Program-made: the position numbers and the translations under genes
In this document: positions 1 to 7,346 of the stretch, piece by piece
Layout of the letters: each line of letters begins with the position of its first letter
How positions within the stretch are numbered: position 1 is the first letter of the stretch
NCBI GenBank assembly: GCA_016342385.1
Contig: JAEINM010000087.1
Location: forward strand, 1-11,412
DNA: 11,412 nucleotides
Source: Spirochaetaceae bacterium
Lineage (GTDB): Bacteria; Spirochaetota; Spirochaetia; DSM-2461
Direction of reading: 5' to 3'
The notes under the pieces: generated by a model
The model's input: only the letters and a program-made list of their open reading frames with translations
What the model was told of the DNA's origin: nothing
The model's database searches: none

Positions 1-25
1 GGATAAATTGTAATTGGAGATTATT

Positions 26-1786
26 ATGAATAAAGATGAGATTCTATTAAAAGCTGAATCATACATAAAAGATGAAAAGAATCAATTTTTTAGAGATCAG
101 GTAAAAGATCTTGTAGAAAAGAAAGATTATGAGGAGTTGAATGAACGGTTCTACAAAGAACTTGATTTTGGTACTGGGGGATTGCGTGGGGAAATCGGCG
201 GTGGATTGAATAGAATGAATTCATTCACTGTGGCTAAAGCAACTCAGGGGCTGGCCTCATATATTGTAAAAAATGTAAAAAAGGAAGACCGTATAGCTGT
301 TGTTGCTTATGACAGCAGAAATTTTTCTGATACTTTTTCTGAAGAAGCAGCCCTTGTTCTCGCAGCTAACGGTATTAAAACATATCTATTTACCAGCTTA
401 CGACCAACTCCGGTTCTCTCTTTTGCTGTCAGGCAGATGAAAGCTGTTTCGGGAATAATGGTTACTGCCAGTCATAATCCTGCTAAATATAACGGATATA
501 AAGTTTTCTGGAATGATGGAGCCCAGGTAACTCCTCCTCACGATTCAGGTATCATTACTGAAGTTCGTGCCGTTACAGATAAAATAGGAAAAATATCAAA
601 AGAAGATGCCATCGCAGAGGGATTGCTAGTCCTTATTGATAAGGAAGTTGATGAACCCTATGAAAAAATGGTAGTTTCACAAACTCTTCGTCCTGAGCTT
701 GTAAAGGCTAAAGGACGTGAATTAAAGATTGTTTATACACCTCTTCATGGAGCGGGGAATATTCCTGTTAATAATGCTCTTAAGAAAATGGGAATCAGTG
801 TTTTTACTGTTCCTGAACAGGCTGAACCGGATGGGGATTTTCCGACTGTCGCCTTTCCCAATCCGGAAATAACCGAAGCCATGGAATTATCCTTGAAATA
901 TGGGAAGAAAGAAAAAGCTGATCTGATTATGGGTACAGATCCCGATTCTGACCGTTTGGGGATTGCAGTTCCCGACAATGGAGAGTTTAAACTGATTTCG
1001 GGAAATCAACTGGGAGCACTTCTGGCTGATTATATTTTTCGTACCAGAAAAGAAATAGGGACCCTCCCTTCAAATGGAGCTTTCGTCAATACCATAGTGA
1101 CTTCAGATCTTCAGATAAAAATTGCCCGTGCATATGGGTTAGCAACTTTTAAAGTATTAACGGGATTTAAATTTATCGGTTTAAAGATTAAAGAGTTTGA
1201 AGAGAATCATTCCCATACATACATATTCGGCGGGGAGGAGAGTTATGGTTTTCTTGTGGGAACAGCCGTTCGTGATAAAGATGCTGTTTCTGCGGCAACA
1301 ATGACTGCGGAAATGGCTCTTTGGAATGTCACTCAGGGAAGATCCGTACTCGATCACCTCAATGAAATATATGAAAAACACGGATATTTTGAAGAAGCTC
1401 TCATCTCCAACTACTTTGAAGGTCAACAGGGTGCCGCTATTATGGATAAACTTATGTCAGATTTGAGAAATACTCCTCCGGAAATGTTAGGAGGGTTAAA
1501 AATTTCTGAAATTATCGACTATAAGAACAGCACCACAAAATATTGTGATTCCGGTGAAGTTAAAAAAAATATAGAGCTGCCATCTTCCAATGTTCTTCAG
1601 TTTATTCTGGAAGAGGGAAGTCTGGTTACTGTGAGACCTTCGGGAACAGAGCCAAAAATCAAATTCTATGCTTCCTGTTGTGAAGCTCCCGGTATGGACC
1701 TTGAAAAGGCTAAATTCGGTACAGCTTCTAAAATAAAAGCCATAGAGAAGCAGGTCAATGAATTAGTTGCTTCAGCCGCTGTATAA
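26..1786 (+). CDS. Phosphohexomutase (alpha-phosphoglucomutase/phosphomannomutase family, PgcA-like)
   Basis: This cytoplasmic enzyme interconverts hexose 1-phosphate and 6-phosphate, feeding glycogen, nucleotide-sugar and envelope polysaccharide synthesis. All four family signatures are present (numbered from the ATG at 26): the phosphoserine loop TASHNP at 147-152 with catalytic Ser149, the Mg loop GTDPDSDR at 303-310 with Asp305/307/309, the sugar-binding GEESYG at 403-408, and the phosphate-binding RPSGTEP at 537-543. The 586-residue length fits the large PgcA-type branch rather than the shorter (about 450-residue) GlmM/ManB forms. A TTG at position 14 would add four residues, but that stretch contains GGAG (16-19), which sits six bases before ATG 26 and is a good ribosome site, so ATG 26 is chosen. 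The exact sugar preference (glucose or mannose) cannot be read from sequence. The stop codon abuts the repeat cluster at 1786. Confidence 0.95.
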   Translation: MNKDEILLKAESYIKDEKNQFFRDQVKDLVEKKDYEELNERFYKELDFGTGGLRGEIGGGLNRMNSFTVAKATQGLASYIVKNVKKEDRIAVVAYDSRNFSDTFSEEAALVLAANGIKTYLFTSLRPTPVLSFAVRQMKAVSGIMVTASHNPAKYNGYKVFWNDGAQVTPPHDSGIITEVRAVTDKIGKISKEDAIAEGLLVLIDKEVDEPYEKMVVSQTLRPELVKAKGRELKIVYTPLHGAGNIPVNNALKKMGISVFTVPEQAEPDGDFPTVAFPNPEITEAMELSLKYGKKEKADLIMGTDPDSDRLGIAVPDNGEFKLISGNQLGALLADYIFRTRKEIGTLPSNGAFVNTIVTSDLQIKIARAYGLATFKVLTGFKFIGLKIKEFEENHSHTYIFGGEESYGFLVGTAVRDKDAVSAATMTAEMALWNVTQGRSVLDHLNEIYEKHGYFEEALISNYFEGQQGAAIMDKLMSDLRNTPPEMLGGLKISEIIDYKNSTTKYCDSGEVKKNIELPSSNVLQFILEEGSLVTVRPSGTEPKIKFYASCCEAPGMDLEKAKFGTASKIKAIEKQVNELVASAAV

Positions 1787-1851
1787 TTTCTGTAGAGACA
1801 GGGCATGATTTCTGTAGAGACAGGGCATGATTTCTGTAGAGACAGGGCATG
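1786..1851. repeat. Three perfect tandem copies of a 22-bp GTAGAGAC/GCATG element
   Basis: Three identical 22-base units lie head to tail at 1786-1807, 1808-1829 and 1830-1851, each with the core CTGTAGAGACAGGGCATG. They start on the last base of the phosphohexomutase stop codon. An inverted copy follows at once (see the palindrome entry). There are no spacers between units, so this is not CRISPR. The pattern GTAGAGAC-NNN-GCATGC-NNN-GTCTCTAC recalls, from memory, dispersed palindromes abundant in cyanobacteria and some other phyla. That link is recollection and was not searched. Confidence 0.95.
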
Positions 1852-1866
1852 CCCTGTCTCTACAGA
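1833..1866. repeat. Perfect 34-bp palindrome between convergent genes (possible bidirectional terminator)
   Basis: The third direct copy and the inverted copy form a perfect palindrome with 17-bp arms centred on GCATGC (axis between 1849 and 1850). Two T-G pairs at 1831-1832/1867-1868 could extend the stem when transcribed. Transcripts of both flanking genes would fold into a long hairpin just past their stops, so it may act as a terminator or as an RNA 3'-end stabiliser. There is no T-run after it on either strand, so intrinsic termination is uncertain. Its inverted arm supplies the TAG stop (1860-1862 on the minus strand) of the facing gene. Confidence 0.9.
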
Positions 1867-2153
1867 GGTTCACCTCTTTTTCTTTTTCTTGAGAGGATTT
1901 CAGCGTCTTTAAAAAAATCCCGGATATTTGATTCATCAGTGATGTTTCTATCCATCTGATCCTGCAGCGCATTGAGGTAATTTTCTTCCATGTTATAGAG
2001 GTTATCCGCCAGTTCTCCCGACCATATATAGCGTATCAATTCTTTTCTGTCCTGTGGGAAATTGAGAAGTTTTTCGGCTTCGATTATGGATAAGTACCAG
2101 CGAATATCATCTATTTCCAAATTGTATTCTTTCATTAGTTCGTTAACTGTCAT
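1860..2153 (-). CDS. Small hypothetical protein, helical with basic C-terminus (97 aa)
   Basis: I do not recognise this protein. It has 97 residues, is predicted to be mostly helical and soluble, and has acidic stretches in the middle. It ends in a basic run (SRKRKRG) just before its stop. No signal peptide, membrane segment or catalytic motif is visible. The ATG at 2153 has no clear Shine-Dalgarno sequence. The gene converges on the phosphohexomutase and diverges from the exonuclease gene 79 bases away. Its stop codon TAG is the first part of the inverted repeat unit, so insertion of the repeat may have set the present C-terminus. The coherent composition and the fit of the ORF between its neighbours support a real gene, but only moderately. 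Confidence 0.6.
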   Translation of the reverse strand: MTVNELMKEYNLEIDDIRWYLSIIEAEKLLNFPQDRKELIRYIWSGELADNLYNMEENYLNALQDQMDRNITDESNIRDFFKDAEILSRKRKRGEPL

Positions 2154-2232
2154 TTTGTCATAGTATCAGTATTTTTTCTTTTCTGGAAGATTGCTTGATT
2201 TTATATTTAAGGCACGGTAAAGTTCTCTTCAT

Positions 2233-2790
2233 ATGGAAATAATACATGACTTTTCTTTTTTAAAAGATGAAAAGCCTGACTTCGTTGTTTTTGATCTGGA
2301 AACAACAGGACTGAATAATAGAAAAGATCGAATTGTTGAACTAGGTGCTATCCGTTTTTCTGATGGAGAGATTACTGGTCATATGGATTATCTGATAGAT
2401 CCACAGATTAAGATACCTTCTGTGGTCAGTTCTATTCATGGTATTTTCGATAGAGATGTTCAGGGAAAACCAACGATTGATAGGATCCTTCCCGAATTCC
2501 TCACGTTAATACAGGATTCCGTTTTAGTCGCCCATAATGCCAATTTTGATGTGGGCTTCATTAAGAAAGCCCTTGGACGTGCAGATATGGAGATTCCGAA
2601 AATCAGGGTATTGGATACAATCAAGTTATCAAAAAAAGCCTGGCCCGGCAGGAAAAGTTATTCTCAGCAGAATCTGGCATCATTTTTATCCATTGATGTA
2701 AAGAATGCTCACAGAGCTGAAGATGATTGTCGAGTCTGTCTGGAAATATTAAAAAAAGGGCTGGAAATAATTAAAGCAGGTGAAAAATGA
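2233..2790 (+). CDS. DnaQ-like 3'-5' exonuclease (DEDDh family)
   Basis: This is a stand-alone DEDDh exonuclease that trims DNA (or possibly RNA) from 3' ends in the cytoplasm. All catalytic positions are visible: FDLETTG with Asp21 and Glu23 (motif ExoI), HNANFD at 101-106 with Asp106 (ExoII), and HRAEDD at 160-165 with His160 and Asp165 (ExoIII, DEDDh type). At 185 residues it is only the exonuclease domain, like the polymerase III epsilon N-terminus or RNase T/ExoX relatives, with no obvious polymerase-binding tail. It overlaps rnhA by four bases (ATGA), so the two are probably translated together. The Shine-Dalgarno sequence before ATG 2233 is poor. Whether it is the replicative proofreading subunit or an accessory repair nuclease cannot be decided here. 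Confidence 0.93.
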   Translation: MEIIHDFSFLKDEKPDFVVFDLETTGLNNRKDRIVELGAIRFSDGEITGHMDYLIDPQIKIPSVVSSIHGIFDRDVQGKPTIDRILPEFLTLIQDSVLVAHNANFDVGFIKKALGRADMEIPKIRVLDTIKLSKKAWPGRKSYSQQNLASFLSIDVKNAHRAEDDCRVCLEILKKGLEIIKAGEK

Positions 2791-3236
2791 GTAAAATTAT
2801 AGTGTATACAGATGGCGGTTGTACGGGAAATCCCGGTCCCGGCGGCTGGGCGGCAGTCCTTTTATACAATGAGAATGAAGTGCGCTTATCCGGTGGTGAT
2901 CATTCCACCACAAATAACAAAATGGAACTGACGGCTGTGATAAAAGCATTGATGCATATTAATGAAAACAGCGATTTGAGAGGTAAACCTGTAGAAATCT
3001 TTACCGATTCCCAGTATGTAAAAAATGGACTGACCCAGTGGATACATAACTGGATAAAAAACGGCTGGAAAACCGCGGCAAAAAAGCCGGTTAAAAACCA
3101 GGACTACTGGATTGCTCTGAAAAGTGAGGCGGATAAACTTCAGCTGAAATGGAACTGGGTCAAAGGTCATTCGGGAGATGAATACAATGAATTATGTGAC
3201 TCTCTTGTTGAAGTCGAGAGAATGAAATTTAAATAA
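2787..3236 (+). CDS. rnhA: Ribonuclease HI
   Basis: RNase HI cleaves the RNA strand of RNA-DNA hybrids, removing R-loops and primers. The 149 residues match the usual length. Catalytic residues are Asp9 (in YTDGGCTGNPGPGG), Glu47 (NKMEL), Asp74 (FTDSQYV) and Asp138 (ELCDSL), with the assisting His128 (KGHSGDEYNE). The basic substrate-binding handle (about 85-108, WIKNGWKTAAKKPVKNQDYW) is present, as in the E. coli enzyme. The start ATG overlaps the exonuclease stop (ATGA), with AGG about six bases upstream. E. coli also has rnhA beside dnaQ, but divergent; here they run in the same direction as an operon. Confidence 0.97.
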   Translation: MSKIIVYTDGGCTGNPGPGGWAAVLLYNENEVRLSGGDHSTTNNKMELTAVIKALMHINENSDLRGKPVEIFTDSQYVKNGLTQWIHNWIKNGWKTAAKKPVKNQDYWIALKSEADKLQLKWNWVKGHSGDEYNELCDSLVEVERMKFK

Positions 3237-3288
3237 TATGAAGTAAGGTGGTTATTTACCCTGTGTATGTTTATAGGCAGGAGTAATA

Positions 3289-4041
3289 ATGGCTATATAT
3301 CCGAACAGAACATCCCAAAAAACAAATTACATTACATATAAAAGGTTAGAGAGAGCTCTAGGCGATTTTTCAGAGATTCCGGGACACCCCATATTGAAGA
3401 GAGCACTGGAGATCTGCTCTGCGGGATTACATAATCTACTTCTTTTCGGTCCACCTGATTCCGGAATAGATCAGGTTTTCAGGTCATTGAAGGGAATAGC
3501 ACGGACTGATAATGAAGTCGGTCAGGTACAACATATTCTGACAGCCGGAGCCTGTCCCTGTGGCAATCTCGGTATAGACTTTAAGATCTGCAGATGCTCT
3601 CAATATGATCTTCGACGGTATTGGAAGAGATTCGGAGGAGTTGATCTAGTCAGGTTTGACATGAGAGTGCCCCTAATACCTCCTGAATCACCTCTTCTGC
3701 TATTAGTTAAACATGAATCTATGAAGAGTATCAGGAAACGGGTTAATAACGCCATGACCATTCAGAAGACAAGATTTACAGGAAAACCCTACTCCTGTAA
3801 TGCCCGTATTCCCGCCGGAGTTCTAAAAGACTATTGCAGGTTAGATGATGAGACAAGGGCTCTGTTTACCGAAACAGTTCGTTTATTATCACTGTCCCCG
3901 CAAGCCTGTCATTCGATTTTGAAAATAACCCGGACAATTGCCGATTTACATGATTGTTTGAATATCGGAAGAGATCACTTTCTTGAAGCTGTTTATTACA
4001 GAAGATATGGTGATCGTGATATTTTCTGGAATGAGATTTAG
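3289..4041 (+). CDS. Reduced ComM/YifB (Mg-chelatase-like) family protein lacking a working ATPase core
   Basis: Full-length ComM/YifB proteins (about 500 aa) are AAA+ helicases that drive branch migration in natural transformation. This ORF has only 250 residues. It keeps the segment before Walker A (GHPILKRALEICSAGLHNLL, 32-51), a four-cysteine region matching the family's NPCPCG...CxC (Cys89, 91, 101, 103), and the C-terminal helical domain (about 160-240, with CRLDDETRAL and RTIADL). The Walker A site reads GPPDSGID (54-61): the Lys-Thr pair is lost. Only about 27 residues separate it from the cysteine motif, so the Walker B region is gone, as is the N-terminal Lon-like domain. The frame is intact and starts with a good AGGAG (3279-3283) five bases before ATG. 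It lies 52 bases after rnhA. It may have become a DNA-binding or adaptor protein, or be a slowly decaying paralog; ATP hydrolysis is unlikely. Confidence 0.8.
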   Translation: MAIYPNRTSQKTNYITYKRLERALGDFSEIPGHPILKRALEICSAGLHNLLLFGPPDSGIDQVFRSLKGIARTDNEVGQVQHILTAGACPCGNLGIDFKICRCSQYDLRRYWKRFGGVDLVRFDMRVPLIPPESPLLLLVKHESMKSIRKRVNNAMTIQKTRFTGKPYSCNARIPAGVLKDYCRLDDETRALFTETVRLLSLSPQACHSILKITRTIADLHDCLNIGRDHFLEAVYYRRYGDRDIFWNEI

Positions 4042-4091
4042 ATTTCATTTATCCAACTTACTTTTACAGAATTTATGACCTATAATTTATA

Positions 4092-6509
4092 ATGACTTTT
4101 AATTTGGGAGATGGGTTGATTATAGAAAACATTTCTGGGAAAACTAAGAAATACTCTTTAAAGAATATTATTTTATTATCCAATATTATTATAATATTGA
4201 TCTCTTCTGGTTCGATTGGTTTGTTTACCTACTATAACAGTAATAAATCTATAGAAGACCTGGGAAGTCAGTTGAGTCGTGAAATATCTCATAGAGTGCA
4301 GGATCAGGTTTATACATTACTGGAAACACCTCATCTATTGAATAAATTACATTCTGATGCCTATAAAACAGGTTTTCTCAATCCCGATGATGTTGAATCT
4401 CAAGAAAAATACTTTTGGTTCCAAATACAGAATTTCAAGCAGGTAAGCCATACTTTTTTTAGTAATTCATTTGGGGATTTTGTTGGTTCGAGGATATTGG
4501 GACCAAATTCATATGGAATCATGCTTGGAAATGAATCTACAGATAACAATACAAACTATCACTACTATTCCACAGACAAAGAAGGGAATCGGGTGAACTT
4601 AGAATTAGTTCGACCTAAGAATGATCCCAGGCTCAGACCATGGTTTACAGCAGCAGAAAGAGAAGCTAAAGCCGTATGGAGTCAGGTCTATACTACCATT
4701 GATTCTAATTCACTGGGTATTTCTGCGTCTTTGCCCATATACAATTCCGATAGAACCCTGATGGGCGTTGTTGGTTCGAATTATGTTTTCACTGCTCTGA
4801 ATGAATTTCTGATGAAGATTGAAGCTGGTAAAACGGGAGAAGTTTTTATAATCGAAAAAAACGGGCTCATCATAAGCACATCTACAAATAAACCAAACTA
4901 CCGAATAACAGATTCAACTAATGAAAGAATTTTCGCGGAAGAACACGAGAGTGATCTGATTAGAAAATCGTTCAGCTACTTTGAAAATAATAATGAAAAT
5001 ATCAATAATTTAGCCTCTGGCGAAACATTAAAAATAGATTTTGATCATAACAAATACTTTTTACAGATCACACCTATTTACGATGAAAAAGGTATCGACT
5101 GGTTGATATTCATTATATTACCTTTTACTGATTTTACTGAAAAAATAGATATAAATAATAGAAATTCCATATTGATCATCATTTTATCAATAGTAATTGC
5201 ATTTGCTGTTGGAATAACTAATGCTAACAGAATTTTATTACCTATTAGAAAACTGAATATGCTTACAAAAGATATAGCTAAGGGGCATTGGGAAAATCAG
5301 CTGGAAATTCAAAGAAATGATGAAATTGGAGAATTGGCTTTTTCCTTTAATATCATGGTAGATTTTATTACAAATATTATTGACTCAATGCCTTCAGTAC
5401 TAATAGGGATAAATAATAAGGGATATATTACTTTATGGAATAATAGTGCTGTTAATCTTACAGGAGTGAAGAGAAACGATGCAATTGAAGCTTCTTTTTT
5501 AGATTTTTTCCCACAATTTACTAATGAAATAAACAATGTTATATCAGAGCACAAATTAATGCATTTTCAGTATAAAAACGAGCATATGAAAAAAGATAGG
5601 ACAAAAAAAATCATTCAGGAGATATCAATTTATCCCATAATCTCTCGTAACTTTGATGGTTTTGTAATTCGGATAGATGATATTACATCTAAATCCAATA
5701 TACAGGATATTATGATTCAGAACGAGAAAATGCTCTCCCTTGGTGGATTAGCTGCAGGGATGGCTCATGAAATCAACAATCCTCTTGGAGGTATTCTGCA
5801 GACTGTTGAAGTAATGTCGAAAAGATTGCAGAACACATCATTAGAATCAAATATCAAAGCTGCAGAAAAAACCGGTTTATCCATGAAAGATTTACAGTCA
5901 TATATTAGTGAAAGAGATCTTCCAAGGATGTTTAAGTCAATAAATGAATCTGGTAAAAGAGCATCTTCTATTATACAAAATATGCTTAGCTTTGCCCGGG
6001 ATAATGATAGTGATTTTTCGACACAATCTTTACAGGATATCATTGAAAATTCCTTAAAACTGAGTGAAACAGATTATAATTTAAAAAAACAATATGATTT
6101 TAGGAAGATCGAGATAATAAAAGAGTATTCTGAGGATGTTCCATCAATAATTTGCGAAGAGAATAAGATTCAACAGGTAATCATGAACATTTTACGAAAT
6201 GGTGCTCAGGCAATGCATAGAGCAGAGATCAGAAATCCTCGCTTAATATTAAGGATTAAATATATAGATAATATAGTTTCCCTTGAGATCGAAGATAATG
6301 GACCGGGAATGGATAGTGATACACAAAAGAGAATCTTTGAACCCTTTTTTACAACAAAACCAATCGGAGAAGGTACCGGTTTAGGGCTTAGTATATCTTT
6401 TTTTATTATAACAAATATCCATAAAGGTGAAATAGTTGTAGAATCTAAGCTTGGAAAAGGAACAAAATTTATAATTCGATTTCCCAAAAAAGAAAATATT
6501 CTCAATTAG
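4092..6509 (+). CDS. Membrane sensor histidine kinase (dCache-like sensor, HAMP, PAS, HisKA, HATPase)
   Basis: This inner-membrane sensor kinase of 805 residues has TM1 at about 25-47, then a large periplasmic region to about 355 with dCache-like features (DPRLRPWFTAA at 178-188, LGISASLPIYNSDRTLMG at 208-225), and TM2 at about 357-377. A HAMP linker (PIRKLN onward, about 380-430) and a PAS domain (about 430-530) follow. The HisKA box is GMAHEINNPLGG with phospho-acceptor His559. The ATP-binding domain has the N box (Asn703), G1 DNGPGM (735-740), F box FEPFFTTK (749-756) and G2 GEGTGLGLS (759-767). About 35 extra residues sit between the H box and the dimerisation helix 2. The ligand is unknown. 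No intact response regulator is adjacent. ATG 4092 has no Shine-Dalgarno; TTG 4116 has GGGAG five bases upstream and is a serious alternative start. Confidence 0.93.
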   Translation: MTFNLGDGLIIENISGKTKKYSLKNIILLSNIIIILISSGSIGLFTYYNSNKSIEDLGSQLSREISHRVQDQVYTLLETPHLLNKLHSDAYKTGFLNPDDVESQEKYFWFQIQNFKQVSHTFFSNSFGDFVGSRILGPNSYGIMLGNESTDNNTNYHYYSTDKEGNRVNLELVRPKNDPRLRPWFTAAEREAKAVWSQVYTTIDSNSLGISASLPIYNSDRTLMGVVGSNYVFTALNEFLMKIEAGKTGEVFIIEKNGLIISTSTNKPNYRITDSTNERIFAEEHESDLIRKSFSYFENNNENINNLASGETLKIDFDHNKYFLQITPIYDEKGIDWLIFIILPFTDFTEKIDINNRNSILIIILSIVIAFAVGITNANRILLPIRKLNMLTKDIAKGHWENQLEIQRNDEIGELAFSFNIMVDFITNIIDSMPSVLIGINNKGYITLWNNSAVNLTGVKRNDAIEASFLDFFPQFTNEINNVISEHKLMHFQYKNEHMKKDRTKKIIQEISIYPIISRNFDGFVIRIDDITSKSNIQDIMIQNEKMLSLGGLAAGMAHEINNPLGGILQTVEVMSKRLQNTSLESNIKAAEKTGLSMKDLQSYISERDLPRMFKSINESGKRASSIIQNMLSFARDNDSDFSTQSLQDIIENSLKLSETDYNLKKQYDFRKIEIIKEYSEDVPSIICEENKIQQVIMNILRNGAQAMHRAEIRNPRLILRIKYIDNIVSLEIEDNGPGMDSDTQKRIFEPFFTTKPIGEGTGLGLSISFFIITNIHKGEIVVESKLGKGTKFIIRFPKKENILN

Positions 6510-6542
6510 ATTAATACTAATTGCATAAAATGAAGGCTATTA

Positions 6543-6862
6543 TCAGAAGATTGACCGGGAAATCTTAAATCTGGCGACAAGCTCATCATCATCTATTTCT
6601 CCGGTTCCTATTAATCACAATGATGTATAGATCCCTTTTTTAGGATAATCGGGAGAATTGGAGAGAGCAAATTCCATTACAAATTTTTACTGATCTTTTT
6701 TTACTCTCAGTTTATAAATATCTCTCCAGTTATCATCATTTACTTTCGTTCATAGGCAGGAGATGAGAGAACATTTTATAGATGTCATAGCTTGTTCCCG
6801 AGGCCATCTAGGTATTGAAGAGCTTTTTTCCAGCTGGTAGAATCAGGAAAATGGGTAATATA
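6543..6862 (-). pseudogene. Remnant of an unidentified minus-strand gene with in-frame stops and a frame change
   Basis: The 378-base gap after the kinase has no intact gene, but its minus strand reads like decayed protein. One frame from 6749 down to the stop at 6543-6545 gives about 68 codons of protein-like sequence, for example FVMEFALSNSPDYPKKG and later GTGEIDDDELVARFKIS. It is interrupted by TAA (6687-6689) and TGA (6615-6617). Further upstream, in another minus frame (6788-6862), comes PDSTSWKKALQYLDGLGN, ending at TGA 6785-6787. The pattern fits a gene broken by at least one indel and several nonsense changes. I do not recognise the family. The call rests on composition only and needs a translated search. 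Confidence 0.45.
6815..6843 (+). promoter_or_regulatory. Possible sigma-70 promoter for the VOC protein gene
   Basis: TTGAAG (6815-6820) and TAGAAT (6838-6843) are separated by exactly 17 bases, matching 4/6 and 5/6 of the -35 and -10 consensus. Transcription would start near 6850, about 38 bases before the ATG at 6888. In AT-rich DNA such matches arise by chance, so confidence is limited. Confidence 0.4.
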
Positions 6863-6887
6863 AATAAAATTAAACAAGGATTTTTGT

Positions 6888-7277
6888 ATGAAGATTAATC
6901 ACCTGGCACTCTGGGTAAAAGATATGGAAGGAATGAAAGATTTTTACATCCAGTATTTTGGTGTAGAAGCAAGTAAGATATACACAAATCAGAAAAAAGG
7001 ATTTAGCTCATATTTTCTTACATTTGAAGATGGTTTCAGACTGGAGATTATGTCAATTACAGACATAAAGCATCTGAAAAATAAATCTAAAACTATGTAT
7101 GACGGTTATTCTCATATCTCTTTCTCACTTGGTTCAAAAGAGGAGGTGCTGCAAAAAACAAAAAGCTTTCTCGATGATGGATTTACTATTGTCGATGGAC
7201 CCCGATTAACAGGAGATGGTTATTTTGAATCAGTCATTCTTGATCCTGAAGATAACAGGATTGAATTAACTATATAG
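6888..7277 (+). CDS. VOC (glyoxalase/dioxygenase fold) family protein
   Basis: This small cytoplasmic metalloprotein-type enzyme of 129 residues is one vicinal-oxygen-chelate module made of two beta-alpha-beta-beta-beta units. The four usual metal positions are all suitable: His5 (INHLALWV), Glu53 (RLEIM), His76 (YSHISFSLG) and Glu126 (RIELTI). The N-terminal DFYIQYFGVEA and the DPEDNRIEL ending are typical of the glyoxalase I-like branch. The substrate cannot be assigned: glyoxalase, isomerase and antibiotic-resistance members share this frame. AAGGA (6876-6880) lies seven bases before ATG 6888. The gene stands alone between two stretches that look like decayed genes, with a possible promoter of its own. 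Confidence 0.88.
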   Translation: MKINHLALWVKDMEGMKDFYIQYFGVEASKIYTNQKKGFSSYFLTFEDGFRLEIMSITDIKHLKNKSKTMYDGYSHISFSLGSKEEVLQKTKSFLDDGFTIVDGPRLTGDGYFESVILDPEDNRIELTI

Positions 7278-7346
7278 ACACTTTGGATATGTTTTCCCTT
7301 TTGTGGGCAAAAAAGTAATAGTTTTAAGTTCAAAATTTTGAGCTGA

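Noticed and set aside
745..978. Minus-strand ORF inside the phosphohexomutase gene, and the similar antisense ORFs inside rnhA, the kinase, PilZ and lipoprotein genes
   Set aside because: They are shadows of well-supported genes, with low-complexity translations and no ribosome sites.
1786..1866. CRISPR-like repeat array
   Set aside because: Units abut with no spacers, and the fourth unit is inverted.
1772..1972. Minus-strand ORF of 66 codons across the repeat cluster
   Set aside because: Much of it is the translated repeat (e.g. CPVSTEIMPCLYRNHA) and it overlaps a more protein-like frame; no ribosome site.
2154..2232. Promoter for the exonuclease operon in the divergent gap
   Set aside because: No -35/-10 pair with acceptable spacing was found; TTGCTT at 2191 has no matching -10.
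3983..4011. TTGAAG-N17-TATGGT as a promoter for the kinase gene
   Set aside because: Both boxes match only 4/6, and it lies within the upstream coding region; too weak to list.
6752..6762. The 11-mer ATAGGCAGGAG, also found at 3273-3283 before the ComM-like gene
   Set aside because: Most of it is a Shine-Dalgarno sequence; one extra copy is compatible with chance.
6763..6840. Short plus-strand ORF (25 codons) with AGGAG touching its ATG
   Set aside because: Zero spacing makes the ribosome site unusable, and the opposite strand reads as a gene remnant here.
7278..7320. Hairpin TTTTCCC/GGGCAAAA after the VOC gene as a terminator
   Set aside because: Short stem with a bulge and no T-run afterwards.
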